A DNA stretch of 64,000 nt from Labrenzia sp. R4_2. Its GTDB lineage: Bacteria > Pseudomonadota > Alphaproteobacteria > Rhizobiales > Stappiaceae. The notes beneath the pieces were generated by a model. The model searched no databases, was not told the DNA's origin, and saw nothing but the letters and a program-made list of their open reading frames with translations. The stretch is taken from contig NZ_JAGHRJ010000002.1 of assembly GCF_017743865.1 (NCBI RefSeq), forward strand, positions 434,001 through 498,000, read 5' to 3'. Position numbers and translations under genes: made by a program. This document shows, piece after piece, positions 24,961-34,447 of this stretch (its first letter is position 1; the number at the start of each line of letters is the position of its first letter).

Positions 24961-25050
24961 GCGGCCAGCGATCTCTCATGCTCTGACAAGATCGACAAGT
25001 TTCAACCAAGGCCGCCGCGGGAACCCGCTGGCGGCCTTGGTGCTTTGTTG
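24960..25050 (+). promoter_or_regulatory. trp attenuator (antiterminator and terminator arms)
   Basis: The terminator stem is CCAAGGCCGCC (25006-25016) with GGCGGCCTTGG (25030-25040), extended inward by GCGGG/CCCGC, and followed by TGCTTTG. The upstream segment GGCGGCC (24960-24966), right at the leader stop codon, is exactly complementary to GGCCGCC (25010-25016) in the left terminator arm. A ribosome stalled on the Trp codons would leave 24960-24966 free to form this antiterminator. This is direct sequence evidence for attenuation of trpE(G). Confidence 0.85.
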
Positions 25051-25096
25051 GGCCGTCCGGGTTCCGGTCAAAGGCCAAAAAAGACGGGGACATACC

Positions 25097-27277
25097 ATGC
25101 CGCAACTGGCAGACCAGAGTTTCGTAACAGAGAGCGGGATCACCATCCTGCGCAGCTCCCGCCCCTCCGATTACGAAACAGGGACATCGGAATGGATCGA
25201 CCGGCTGGATGCAGAGCGTGGGGCCGTTCTTGCCTCGTCCTATGAATATCCCGGCCGGTACACCCGTTGGGACATGGCGCTGGTCAATCCGCCGCTCGTC
25301 ATGGAGGCAGCAGACCGGACCGTCGAAATCCGTGCATTGAACGACCGCGGCAAGATATTGATGCCAGCGATCTCCAAGGCCCTTAAAACCCATGAAGATG
25401 TCGAGCACTTCGCAGAGACCGACGAGCGCATCGACCTGACGGTCAAGAAACCAGATCGCGATTTCCAGGAAGAAGAGCGCTCCCGTCAGCCGTCAACTTT
25501 CTCGATCGTGCGGGCTCTGAAAGACCTGTTTGCCTGCAATGACGATCAGCTCGGCCTCTATGGCGCTTTTGGCTATGATGTCGCGTTTCAGTTCGAACCG
25601 ATCGATTTGAAACGCGACCGGCCAGACGACCAGCGGGATGTTGTTCTGTTCCTGCCCGACGAAATTCTCATTGTCGACCACCATGGCAAACGTGCCTATG
25701 TTCTGGAATACGATTTTGTCGTTAATGGCCGCAGCACAAAAGGCCTTGAGCGCACGGGCGAAAAACGTCAGTACACCCCTGCAAACCAGGATCCCGGCCG
25801 CGGCGACCATGAACCGGGCGAATACGCACGCCTTGTCGAAGAGGCGAAGGACTATTTCCGCCGCGGAGATCTCTTCGAGACCGTGCCGGGACAGGTGTTT
25901 TATGAGGCTTGCCCGAACCCGCCCTCAGCGGTGTCCCGGCGTCTCGCACAGATCAACCCCTCGCCCTACTCCTTCTTTTTCAACCTTGGCAATGATGAGT
26001 ATCTCGTCGGCGCATCGCCGGAGATGTATGTCCGGGTCACTGGTGGCCGCCGGGTTGAAACGTGCCCGATTTCAGGCACAATCCGGCGCGGCAAGAACGC
26101 GATTGAGGATGAAGCCCAGATCCGCAAGCTTTTGAATTCGGCCAAGGATGAAGCGGAGCTGACGATGTGCTCCGACGTCGACCGCAATGACAAGAGCCGA
26201 GTCTGCGTCCCCGGATCCGTCAAGGTGATCGGGCGCCGTCAGATCGAGATGTATTCGCGCCTCATCCACACGGTGGACCATATCGAAGGCACCTTGCGCG
26301 AAGACATGGATGCTCTGGACGCATTCCTCTCGCATACCTGGGCGGTAACCGTCACCGGTGCGCCAAAACGCTGGGCCATGCAGTTCATTGAGGATCACGA
26401 GAAGTCGCCGCGTGCCTGGTATGGCGGAGCGATTGGCGCAGTGCTTTTCAATGGCGATATGAACACTGGCCTCACACTGCGCACGGTGCGGATCAAGGAT
26501 GGTGTTGCCCAGATCCGGGCGGGCGCAACGCTGCTCTACGACAGCATTCCCGAGGACGAGGAAGCGGAAACCGAACTCAAAGCGGAAGCAATGCGCGCAG
26601 CTGTGCGGGAAGCTGGTCTTGCGACCAAGGCAACGGCCGCTGGCGACGTTAAAAAACCCGGCAAGGGCTTGAAAATCCTCTTGGTCGACCACGAAGACAG
26701 TTTCGTGCACACGCTGGCAAACTACTTCCGCCAGACAGGCGCCGAGGTTGTCACGTATCGGACCCCGGTCGCCGATCATGTCTTTCATGATGTGAACCCG
26801 GATCTTGTGGTCCTTTCCCCTGGCCCCGGCAATCCGAAAGACTTTGATTGTGCAGCCACAATTGGGCGTGCTCGCGCACGCAATCTGCCAATCTTCGGCG
26901 TCTGTCTCGGCCTCCAGGCGCTGTCGGAGTATTTCGGCGCTGAACTCGGCCAGCTGGACGTGCCAATGCACGGCAAGCCATCACCGATCTCGTTGCTGGG
27001 GAATTCGCTCGTCTTCGATGGCCTGAACGCCCCCGTGATCGTCGGCCGCTATCACTCGCTTTTCGCCAAACGGGACACACTGCCCAGCGACATCCGGGTA
27101 ACGGCGGAAACAGAAGATGGTGTTGTCATGGCAATCGAGCATCAGAAAGAAGCGATCGCCGCCGTTCAGTTCCATCCAGAATCCATCATGTCGCTGGATC
27201 AGGACGCCGGACATAAGATCATAGAAAATGTCGTGACCCGGCTGGTTCAAAGCAGACAACTCGCCGAGAGCGCCTGA
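25097..27277 (+). CDS. trpE(G): Anthranilate synthase, fused TrpE-TrpG
   Basis: A 726-residue fusion catalysing the first step of tryptophan synthesis, chorismate plus glutamine to anthranilate. Residues 1 to about 510 form the TrpE chorismate-binding part ([53 protein letters not shown]). A linker leads to a class I glutamine amidotransferase domain ([16 protein letters not shown]) with nucleophile C603 in [10 protein letters not shown] and the histidine of AVQFHPES. This fusion is typical of Rhizobiales. The ATG at 25097 is preferred over one 20 codons upstream because the latter would run through the attenuator region. Control is by trpL. Confidence 0.96.
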   Translation: MPQLADQSFVTESGITILRSSRPSDYETGTSEWIDRLDAERGAVLASSYEYPGRYTRWDMALVNPPLVMEAADRTVEIRALNDRGKILMPAISKALKTHEDVEHFAETDERIDLTVKKPDRDFQEEERSRQPSTFSIVRALKDLFACNDDQLGLYGAFGYDVAFQFEPIDLKRDRPDDQRDVVLFLPDEILIVDHHGKRAYVLEYDFVVNGRSTKGLERTGEKRQYTPANQDPGRGDHEPGEYARLVEEAKDYFRRGDLFETVPGQVFYEACPNPPSAVSRRLAQINPSPYSFFFNLGNDEYLVGASPEMYVRVTGGRRVETCPISGTIRRGKNAIEDEAQIRKLLNSAKDEAELTMCSDVDRNDKSRVCVPGSVKVIGRRQIEMYSRLIHTVDHIEGTLREDMDALDAFLSHTWAVTVTGAPKRWAMQFIEDHEKSPRAWYGGAIGAVLFNGDMNTGLTLRTVRIKDGVAQIRAGATLLYDSIPEDEEAETELKAEAMRAAVREAGLATKATAAGDVKKPGKGLKILLVDHEDSFVHTLANYFRQTGAEVVTYRTPVADHVFHDVNPDLVVLSPGPGNPKDFDCAATIGRARARNLPIFGVCLGLQALSEYFGAELGQLDVPMHGKPSPISLLGNSLVFDGLNAPVIVGRYHSLFAKRDTLPSDIRVTAETEDGVVMAIEHQKEAIAAVQFHPESIMSLDQDAGHKIIENVVTRLVQSRQLAESA

Positions 27278-27318
27278 GTTTTTTGCTCAACTGTCCTAGC
27301 GTCACGGATTTACCGCTT

Positions 27319-27352
27319 AAAAGCTGCAGGATACCATCCTGCAGCTTTTTGT
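27319..27352 (+). terminator. Terminator of trpE(G)
   Basis: AAAAGCTGCAGGAT (27319-27332) pairs with ATCCTGCAGCTTTT (27336-27349) over 14 bp with a 3-nt loop, and a T-rich tail follows. It lies 42 bp after the trpE(G) stop and separates it from the next gene. Confidence 0.95.
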
Positions 27353-27367
27353 TTTACGGGAGGATCC

Positions 27368-27775
27368 ATGGCCCAGTATTCCGATCACCTCTCCCTCTGG
27401 CTCAGCGGCCTTGAGGGGGCAGACAAATACAAGGTCCTCAACCAAATTCTTGCGGACGAGTGTGTCTTCTACAGCCCTGTCATGCACACGCCGCAAAAGG
27501 GAAAACAGCTGACCTTCCTCTATCTTGCGAGTGCGTTCACGGTGCTTTTGAAGGAGGGGAAGTTCAAATACAGCCGGATCCTGGAGCAAGGCCACGACGC
27601 TGTGCTGGAGTTTGAGACAGAGATCGACGGAATTCACATCAACGGCGTCGATATGATGACGTTCAACGAGGCAGGCCAAATCACTGAGTTCAAGGTCATG
27701 CTCCGTCCTCTCAAGGCCCTGGAGAAAGTTCGGGCTTTGATGATGGCAGAACTCGAAGCTGCGAAATCAGCCTAA
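27368..27775 (+). CDS. SnoaL-like/NTF2-fold protein
   Basis: A 135-residue soluble protein starting behind GGGAGG. The N-terminal helices, the segment CVFYSPVMHTPQKGKQ, and beta strands such as AVLEFETEIDGIHINGVDMM and GQITEFKVMLRPL fit the SnoaL-like NTF2 cone fold, which holds small hydrophobic ligands or acts as an isomerase. No catalytic set is clear. It directly follows the trpE(G) terminator, so it may share some readthrough, but there is no functional link in sequence. Confidence 0.7.
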   Translation: MAQYSDHLSLWLSGLEGADKYKVLNQILADECVFYSPVMHTPQKGKQLTFLYLASAFTVLLKEGKFKYSRILEQGHDAVLEFETEIDGIHINGVDMMTFNEAGQITEFKVMLRPLKALEKVRALMMAELEAAKSA

Positions 27776-27840
27776 AACCTGGCGGGAGCCTCAGCTGCGC
27801 GTCACGTCCGCAACCGATTTCTAAGCAGAGCTTACCTAGG

Positions 27841-29001
27841 TTAGCCCACCTTTGTCGCGGTTGCCAGGAAGTGACGCATATCCTCGCGAAGCGAACGCAG
27901 CTGGACTTCCTGAGCGTTTAGGGTTTCGGCTTCCACAAGCACGCGGTCGCTGATCTGCTTGCTTTCCGCCGTAGCCGCCCGAACGTTTGCAATGCTGCTG
28001 CTGACTTCAGCAACACCAGAGGCGACTTCGTCAATGTTCTGAGCGATCTCGCCCGTGGCCGCGGCCTGCTCCTCGACCGACGACGCAATGGCCGTTGAAA
28101 CCTTGTTGACCTGATCGATTGCAAGGCTGATCTCTTCACTGGCCGCAACGGCGTTCTTTGTTGCCCCTTGCAGACCGGAAATCTGGCCGTTGATCGTTTG
28201 CGTTGCTTCCGCTGTCTGACCTGCGAGCGCCTTGACTTCTTGAGCAACGATCGCAAACCCACGCCCATGCTCGCCGGCCCGTGCCGCCTCAATCGTCGCG
28301 TTCAACGCCAGAAGATTTGTCTGTGCAGCAATATCTGTAATCAACTGAACAACTTCGCCAATGTCCGAAGACATCTTCGCAAGGCTGCCAATTTCACGAT
28401 TCATGGTCTCGGATTTGGAAACAGCCCCTTCTGCCGTTTCCGACGCGGAGTAAACTTGGCGATTGATTTCTCTTACCGAGCTGGCAAGTTCTTCCGTTGC
28501 CGACGACACGCTTTGCATGTTCGCCGAAGTCTGCTCTGCCGCTGAAGCGACAACGGTGGATTGTTCGTTGACAGTCGCGCTGGCCGCAGCAACCCCCGTT
28601 GAAACAGTGTTCAGCTCCTGAACGGAATGCGTAACAGTCTCGACCACGTCCTTGAGCCGGGTCTCAAACTGTTCGGCAAGATCGCAAAAGGCGTCGTGCT
28701 TTTCCTTAATCGCAACGGTCGCCTTGTTGATGCTGTTGGCGGCACTTGCAAACCCGCCAACCATTCCGGTTTCGGAAATCATTCGGAAATGCTGATTGCG
28801 CCCAACATAATCGAGGCAGGCTTTCGATTCACGCAAGTAGGCGTCGGTGCGGTCGATCAGGAGATTGATGGCATGCATAAGTTCTGCCGCCTCTCCGGTT
28901 TCGGTAATTCCGGTGATACGGGCTTCGAAATCGCCCGCTGCTACTGCCTTGCACACGTTAGTCGCCTTGCGCAGTGACGCCTTGCTCAATCCACCGATCA
29001 T
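27841..29001 (-). CDS. Soluble methyl-accepting chemotaxis protein
   Basis: A 386-residue chemoreceptor without transmembrane helices. The C-terminal two thirds is a coiled-coil signalling domain with the hairpin tip [20 protein letters not shown] and [19 protein letters not shown], which contacts CheA and CheW. The first 110 residues resemble a degenerate HAMP region ([29 protein letters not shown]). No ligand-binding domain is present; a PAS protein lies 57 bp upstream in the same direction and may provide it. It is presumably a cytoplasmic receptor. Confidence 0.92.
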   Translation of the reverse strand: MIGGLSKASLRKATNVCKAVAAGDFEARITGITETGEAAELMHAINLLIDRTDAYLRESKACLDYVGRNQHFRMISETGMVGGFASAANSINKATVAIKEKHDAFCDLAEQFETRLKDVVETVTHSVQELNTVSTGVAAASATVNEQSTVVASAAEQTSANMQSVSSATEELASSVREINRQVYSASETAEGAVSKSETMNREIGSLAKMSSDIGEVVQLITDIAAQTNLLALNATIEAARAGEHGRGFAIVAQEVKALAGQTAEATQTINGQISGLQGATKNAVAASEEISLAIDQVNKVSTAIASSVEEQAAATGEIAQNIDEVASGVAEVSSSIANVRAATAESKQISDRVLVEAETLNAQEVQLRSLREDMRHFLATATKVG

Positions 29002-29058
29002 CTGCCTATTCCCAAACCTATTCCTAGCCGGTCGCCTGCCTGAAGGCTGCTCCGGTGA

Positions 29059-29595
29059 TTAAGCCGCCTTACCCAGTGTCGCGACAAATTCGTCGTAAGC
29101 GATCCCATGCTGCTCAAGCAGCCCCAGCACCATCTGCTCACTGGCCAGCATGCCATCCTTACGGCTTGCATGACGCTTTTCTTCTTCAAGAAGCATCTTA
29201 TAGAGCGGAATGATGTGCTCGTTCACGATTGCCATGTCAGGAACGCGCCGGTTGGAATGATAGCTGATGATTTTACCAGACGCGTCAAAACTCGGGGTCA
29301 CATGGGCGTAAACCCAGTAGTGATCGCCATTCTTGCAACGGTTTACAACGTAGGCAAAGATCTCCTGACCGGCTTCGAGTGTGGACCACAACAGCTTGAA
29401 TACACATCGAGGCATCTCAGGATGGCGGATCAGGCTATGTGGCTGCCCCAGAACTTCTTTTTCCGTGTAACCGGCAACGTCAAGAAAAACCCGATTGGCA
29501 TAGGTTATGCGGCCCTTGAGGTCCGTTTTGCTGACGATGACATCGTCTCTGTGAAACGTTCGCTCGCGTCTCGTTAGGAAGGCATTTTTTGGCAC
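29059..29595 (-). CDS. PAS-domain protein, Aer-like sensor
   Basis: A 178-residue protein with an N-terminal PAS domain of the Aer type: VSKTDLKGRITYANRVFLDV, AGYTEKEVLGQPHSLIRHPE and MPRCVFKLLW. Such domains often bind FAD or haem and report redox or oxygen. The remaining 60 residues are helical. I chose the GTG at 29595 (VPKNAFLTRRERTF) because the open sequence upstream has an atypical composition; an ATG at 29721 would add 42 residues. It precedes the soluble chemoreceptor gene, so the two look like a split Aer receptor. Confidence 0.85.
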   Translation of the reverse strand: MPKNAFLTRRERTFHRDDVIVSKTDLKGRITYANRVFLDVAGYTEKEVLGQPHSLIRHPEMPRCVFKLLWSTLEAGQEIFAYVVNRCKNGDHYWVYAHVTPSFDASGKIISYHSNRRVPDMAIVNEHIIPLYKMLLEEEKRHASRKDGMLASEQMVLGLLEQHGIAYDEFVATLGKAA

Positions 29596-30004
29596 CGGAA
29601 AACCCCAGCTGCTACGTGCTGACCTTGTCAGCAGTCCGAAAAAAACTGGCGCTGAGTATCTCCCGACTAAAATTAATTTTGAATAAATGAGGCGGTCACA
29701 ATTGCCACTATTCAGCAACAAGCAGTGTAAAAATTGTCGATACTCTGGATCATTCAGATGACTAGACTAAATTCAAAAAACCCTAACGCCAATTCCCTTG
29801 AAATCCAGCATACGGAACCTTCCCTTGCGAGATAACTCGCGTAAAACGTTCAGTATTTTCCAGGTAAATAAAATGCATAATTTTTTCAATGCAGGTTTTG
29901 CGCAAACCGGTTTCGCGATAATGTGCACATAGACTCTGGTCGCTGCGTACCTATTGCGCACAGCTGACGCATGAACACAGTGGCTGATACGCCGGGGAAC
30001 AGCG
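29596..30004. other. 409-bp intergenic gap, AT-rich
   Basis: The divergent gap between the PAS gene and the pseudo-caspase gene is AT-rich. It contains GGTTT-TGCGC-AAACC (29894-29908), which overlaps the palindrome AAACCGGTTT (29904-29913). No open frame with a convincing start was found. The dyads could be operators for either gene. Confidence 0.5.
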
Positions 30005-30925
30005 GTGACGGTATTCAAGAGGACTGGCGCTCAATTAGGCCTGCTGCTGATACTGATCTGCGGAGTTGGTCTTGCTGTATTGGAGCGACCACTTTCAAAG
30101 CCTGCATTTGCACAAGCAACCCAAGCCGCCGACATGGTTCTGGGTATCGGGATTTGCCCGCCATGGCGCACACAATCGGTAGAGGTTTGCCGGAACAGTG
30201 TTCAAACCGTTCTGAAGGCTTTTTCAGAACGGCTCGGTCTCTCCGAAGCGCGGCTTCACTTGATGTTAAATGAGGGTGCCTCCGCAGACAGCCTCAAGAA
30301 AACCGTCACGGCGCTCGCCAACACACTAGGGCCAGACGACCGGCTCATCATTTACGCCAACATACCGTCAATCTCCAACGCGGCCGTTGAGGCCGGCTTG
30401 CCGAACCGTCAAATACTGCAACTTTGGGCGGACGAAAAACCGGAAAGCACGGAGCTTGCGATTGAAACGGGGACATGGATCTCGGCCCCCGCATTTGCAG
30501 CCATGCTCCATACCGTCCCGGCTGGCCAGGTGATCTTGATCCTGGATACCAGCAACTCGGACACGATCGATCCGGACCTTTTGGAAACGCACGCAACAAA
30601 CCTGGATGCCCGTCCCGAGGCGCTGGTGACTTCTGCCGGAGCCGGACAAATGGCAAATTATTCCGCTGACCGGACGATCGCCCTTTTCGCCAAACATCTG
30701 GCAGCGTCCCTGTCAGCCACTGAGGGAACACTTGCCGACGTGATCAGGGCCGCCTCAGCCGGCACCCGGCAAGCCGCGATCCCGATATGCGTTGCCTTGA
30801 GAGAAAAGCAGTCGGACAGTCAAACCAACGAAAAAGACTGCACGCAAGTTCCTGAGATCCATGATCCGGCTGGCATATTGAGCACAATCGTAGTGCCTCC
30901 TTTGCCAGAAAAAGAAGCGAACTGA
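30005..30925 (+). CDS. Caspase-fold protein lacking the catalytic dyad (pseudo-caspase)
   Basis: A 306-residue exported or membrane-anchored protein (hydrophobic segment at residues 10-25, start GTG). The body follows the peptidase C14 pattern: MVLGIGICPP at strand 1, the segment LKKTVTALANTLGPDDRLIIY, VILILDTSNSD at the catalytic strand and the late motif LVTSAGAGQMA. In active caspase-like enzymes the second element ends in SGHG and the third in DxCHSG; here they read YANIPSI and DTSNSD. Both the His and the Cys (C to S183) are lost. So it keeps the fold but cannot use the normal chemistry; binding or scaffolding is inferred. Confidence 0.7.
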   Translation: MTVFKRTGAQLGLLLILICGVGLAVLERPLSKPAFAQATQAADMVLGIGICPPWRTQSVEVCRNSVQTVLKAFSERLGLSEARLHLMLNEGASADSLKKTVTALANTLGPDDRLIIYANIPSISNAAVEAGLPNRQILQLWADEKPESTELAIETGTWISAPAFAAMLHTVPAGQVILILDTSNSDTIDPDLLETHATNLDARPEALVTSAGAGQMANYSADRTIALFAKHLAASLSATEGTLADVIRAASAGTRQAAIPICVALREKQSDSQTNEKDCTQVPEIHDPAGILSTIVVPPLPEKEAN

Positions 30926-30993
30926 CGTTTCAAGCCATCAATACAGACAGGCAACCCTTCTGAACAATCAATGCTTTGACGGTTTGGATTGGA

Positions 30994-33900
30994 TCAACTG
31001 GCCAATTCTGCAGGCGGGATATCGTCACTGCCGAGTTCAGCGGCAAACCTGATCCGATCCAACGCCGCTAACACAGCCTTTGGCGCGACCCGGACCAATT
31101 TGTCGACTGGAACAGGTTTGCCAATCAAATACCCTTGCACCTCGTGGCACCCTTGAGCTGCCAACAGACAGAGGTTTTCAGTGTCCTCTAAACCTTCGGC
31201 AACGATCCGCATATCAAGCGCCTTGCCCAGCCTTACGACAGCTTCGATAATCGCCAATGCGTTGTAGTTCTGCTGCGCTTCCAACACAAAAGACCGGTCG
31301 ATCTTGATACAGTCGAAGGGGAAGCGGCTGAGATAACTGAGTGAGGAATACCCGACCCCAAAATCATCCAGGGCGATCTTTACGCCGATGTCCTTCAGTT
31401 TCGTCAGAATGGACAGAGCCCGTGCATCATCCTCGATCAGAGTGTTTTCGGTGATCTCAAGTTCAATCCGGTTCGCAGGAATTCCAGACGCCTTAATGGC
31501 ACGCGCCACGTCCTCAATAAAATCCTTGTCCCGAAACTGAACTGGACTGACATTCAAACTGATGTTGCCGGTAGGGATCTCCTGTGCTGCAACTGCAAGC
31601 GCCCGCTCAAGCACGAACTTACCGATCCCGATTATCTGGCCTGAGTTTTCGGCAACCGGAATAAACTCCACTGGGCTGACAAGCCCATGGACCGGATGAT
31701 TCCAGCGGATCAACGCTTCATAGGAAACGATATTCCCCGTGGCGAGGTTCAGGCGCGGCTGAAAATAGAGCTCGAATTGGTCATCAGCGAGAGCCGCATT
31801 CAGATCTTTTTCCATTTCGCGGCGCTGCCGCACCTCAGCACCCATGCCCTTTCGGAACAGGCAATATGTCTGCCGTCCAGCGCTTTTGGCATTGTAGAGG
31901 GCAATATCGGCGTTCGAAACGATCTGCTCCTCGCTTTGACCTGCCGCGATCATCGCAACCCCAATGCTGGCCCCTGGCTTCACAATTAGCCCGTGTCCGC
32001 AATTGACCGGCTCAGATAGAATGGCAACCAGACGGTGCGCCATATCTTCCGCCTGATTGGCGAATGAAATCGACGTCTGGATAATGGCGAATTCATCCCC
32101 GCCCAGACGCGCCACAGTGTCACTGCCCCGGCAAGCGTTCAAAAGACGCTCAGCCGTGACACGAATGACCGCATCTCCGGCAGGATGACCATGCAGGTCA
32201 TTGATGTCTTTAAACTTGTCCAGATCAACAAGCAGCAGCGCGGCGCCCTGCCCGTTCTTTTCACATCGGCGCAGTGTCTGCTGAAGTTCGGCATTGAAGA
32301 CGGCCCTGTTCGGAAGATCAGTCAGGGGATCATGCTGCGCGAGATGAAGGATCTGCGCTTCCGCCTTTTTCCGCTCACGCAAATCAACAAGGGCTGACAC
32401 ACGGGTTGGAACACCCCGGTAAGCGATCACGCGGGTCCGAATTTCAACCGGCACCCGTTCGCCAGCGCGGTTGACGAACACGACCTCGCGCGGTTCCTTC
32501 TCCGCCTTGATCAGATGGTCTTCCAGGGTTCCGGCAACATCGGTCTCCACAAACTCATAAAGACCGCGCATTTCAAGCTCGGAAATCGAATAACCGACGA
32601 GCTCTTCAAAGGTTTTGTTGCCGTCCAGGATACGCCCATCGACAGAAATCACGATCGCATCGAAGGTGGCATTTGCGAGCGCAGACAGACGCTCTGCTTC
32701 TTCCTGGGTCCGTTTTGCATCAGCGACACGAGACTGGGCCTGCTCCTGACTTTGGACCGTATCCATAAGCGCGTTGAACAACCGGGTTAGGCGCTCAGAA
32801 TCTTCGCCTTTGGACACGTGAAGGCGCATAGAAAGATCGGCCTTTCCAGCAATCAGGCTATCGAGCGCATCCTCAACATGTCCGATCCCGAGGCGTGTCC
32901 CATGCTCAGCCTCATTTAGACCGATGTCTTCAGCCTGCTGTGACAAACGCAGTGGGCTGTATTTGTTCAACACCGCAAGGAACAGGATGCTCACACCAAA
33001 ACACCAGAAGAAGTTGGTCAATATCCCTTGAAGTTGAACCAAGAGCTGAGGCACACGCGCACCGAGTGGCAATGTCTCTGCAGGTGCCAAAACGGCCAGG
33101 CCAAGCGTTCCAATGACACCGGCAAATCCGTGAACACTGATCGCGCCGACAGGATCATCCAGCCTGAAATAGCGTTCGAGAACAAGCGCTCCAAACAGCG
33201 CTGTGGCACCTCCGGCAGCTCCAACCAAAAGCGCACCGCCGGGCGTCAGAATATGACACCCTGCAGTCACTGCAACGAGCCCGCCGAGAAGCCCAGAAAT
33301 AGAGTTTTCCGGTAAAACCACGCCATCCCGATACTTGCCAGCCAGATACCCAGCGGCAGTCCCGGCTGCGGCCGCCAAGACGGTGTTGGCGAAGATCTTG
33401 GGCACATCCCAACTGGCGGCCAATGTTGAACCGCCATTGAATCCGAGCCAGCCGACGAAGAGAGCGACAGCGCCAGTTGTCGCCAGAACAGAGCTGTGAC
33501 CCTGAATACGATAAGCTCGGCCCTCGGCGTCAAACCGCCCGATCCGGGGACCGAGGATGATACATGCGGCCAATGCAATCCAGGCGCCTGTCCCGTGAAC
33601 GACTGTTGACCCTGCAAAATCTACAAACCCGCGATCGGCAAGGAAGGCTTCGGCGTCCGGGAACAAAACGCCGCCCCACGCCCAACGGGCAAAGACCGGG
33701 TAGATGACGGCTGCGGTTAAGACCGTGCACCAGACATAAGCCTGAAGCCGCATGCGTTCGGCAACTGCGCCGGAAATGATTGTCGCCGCCGTCCCGCAAA
33801 ACATGACCTGGAAGGCGAACACGGTCAGCGCCCAGGGCGTAACGTCCGACAGCAAAAACAACCGATCATCGTAGCCGGCAAACCATGTGCCGCCTGCCCC

Positions 33901-34188
33901 AAACGCCACTGCAAATCCGAACACGGCAAAAATGATCACGCAAACAGCAAGATCCAGAAGATTTTTCTGCGCAACGTTGATGGAGTTCTTTGACCGGACC
34001 ATGCCCGCTTCAAGCAGCATGAAACCGAGCTGCATCAGAAGAACCAGCCCCGCAGCAACCAGCACCCAGACCATATCGAGGCGCTGTTGCAAACTCTCCG
34101 AAGCTGCCTGCGCAGGCAGCATCATACCCTGAAGAAAAAAAACTCCACACCAAACAAGAGTTTCGAACTGTACCCGAAGCTTACGCAT
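30994..34188 (-). CDS. Ammonium transporter fused to PAS, GGDEF and EAL domains
   Basis: A very large single polypeptide (1064 residues from the chosen start). After a signal peptide (MRKLRVQFETLVWCGVFF) the first 415 or so residues are a complete Amt channel, including twin histidines in STVVHGTGAW (H198) and ISVHGFAGV (H353). A HAMP-like linker and PAS domain (about 500-610) follow. The GGDEF domain (about 620-780) has an intact RLGGDEFAII and an I-site RxxD five residues before it. The EAL domain (about 800-1045) retains YEALIRW, SLNVSP, ELEITEN, LDDFG, IKID and AEGLE. An upstream ATG at 34254 would spoil the signal peptide. Confidence 0.93.
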   Translation of the reverse strand: MRKLRVQFETLVWCGVFFLQGMMLPAQAASESLQQRLDMVWVLVAAGLVLLMQLGFMLLEAGMVRSKNSINVAQKNLLDLAVCVIIFAVFGFAVAFGAGGTWFAGYDDRLFLLSDVTPWALTVFAFQVMFCGTAATIISGAVAERMRLQAYVWCTVLTAAVIYPVFARWAWGGVLFPDAEAFLADRGFVDFAGSTVVHGTGAWIALAACIILGPRIGRFDAEGRAYRIQGHSSVLATTGAVALFVGWLGFNGGSTLAASWDVPKIFANTVLAAAAGTAAGYLAGKYRDGVVLPENSISGLLGGLVAVTAGCHILTPGGALLVGAAGGATALFGALVLERYFRLDDPVGAISVHGFAGVIGTLGLAVLAPAETLPLGARVPQLLVQLQGILTNFFWCFGVSILFLAVLNKYSPLRLSQQAEDIGLNEAEHGTRLGIGHVEDALDSLIAGKADLSMRLHVSKGEDSERLTRLFNALMDTVQSQEQAQSRVADAKRTQEEAERLSALANATFDAIVISVDGRILDGNKTFEELVGYSISELEMRGLYEFVETDVAGTLEDHLIKAEKEPREVVFVNRAGERVPVEIRTRVIAYRGVPTRVSALVDLRERKKAEAQILHLAQHDPLTDLPNRAVFNAELQQTLRRCEKNGQGAALLLVDLDKFKDINDLHGHPAGDAVIRVTAERLLNACRGSDTVARLGGDEFAIIQTSISFANQAEDMAHRLVAILSEPVNCGHGLIVKPGASIGVAMIAAGQSEEQIVSNADIALYNAKSAGRQTYCLFRKGMGAEVRQRREMEKDLNAALADDQFELYFQPRLNLATGNIVSYEALIRWNHPVHGLVSPVEFIPVAENSGQIIGIGKFVLERALAVAAQEIPTGNISLNVSPVQFRDKDFIEDVARAIKASGIPANRIELEITENTLIEDDARALSILTKLKDIGVKIALDDFGVGYSSLSYLSRFPFDCIKIDRSFVLEAQQNYNALAIIEAVVRLGKALDMRIVAEGLEDTENLCLLAAQGCHEVQGYLIGKPVPVDKLVRVAPKAVLAALDRIRFAAELGSDDIPPAELAS

Positions 34189-34395
34189 TCCAACCGCCCA
34201 AGAAACCAGAATTGGCGGCATGATCCTGCGCAATTTGTTAATTATGCCTTGCAAATATTGCCAATGCCGACAAGTTCAGCACCCTGCTCAACTTTCATGC
34301 AATTATATGGCTGTTGAAGTTCTTATTCTAAGCAATTCACCACCTTCGCGGTTGCAGAGGAGTGTCGAACCAGGCCAAGTCAGCGGTTGATTTTA

Positions 34396-34413
34396 ATTGA
34401 ACATATGTTCAAT
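34396..34413. promoter_or_regulatory. Perfect 18-bp palindrome upstream of the Mpo1-like gene
   Basis: ATTGAACATATGTTCAAT reads the same on both strands and ends 34 bp before the ATG of the next gene. The length and symmetry fit the operator of a TetR- or GntR-type dimer. No regulator gene adjoins it, and I saw no other copy in the window. Confidence 0.6.
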
Positions 34414-34447
34414 ATAAGAGTCATGCACGAGCATACGGGAGGAGCGC

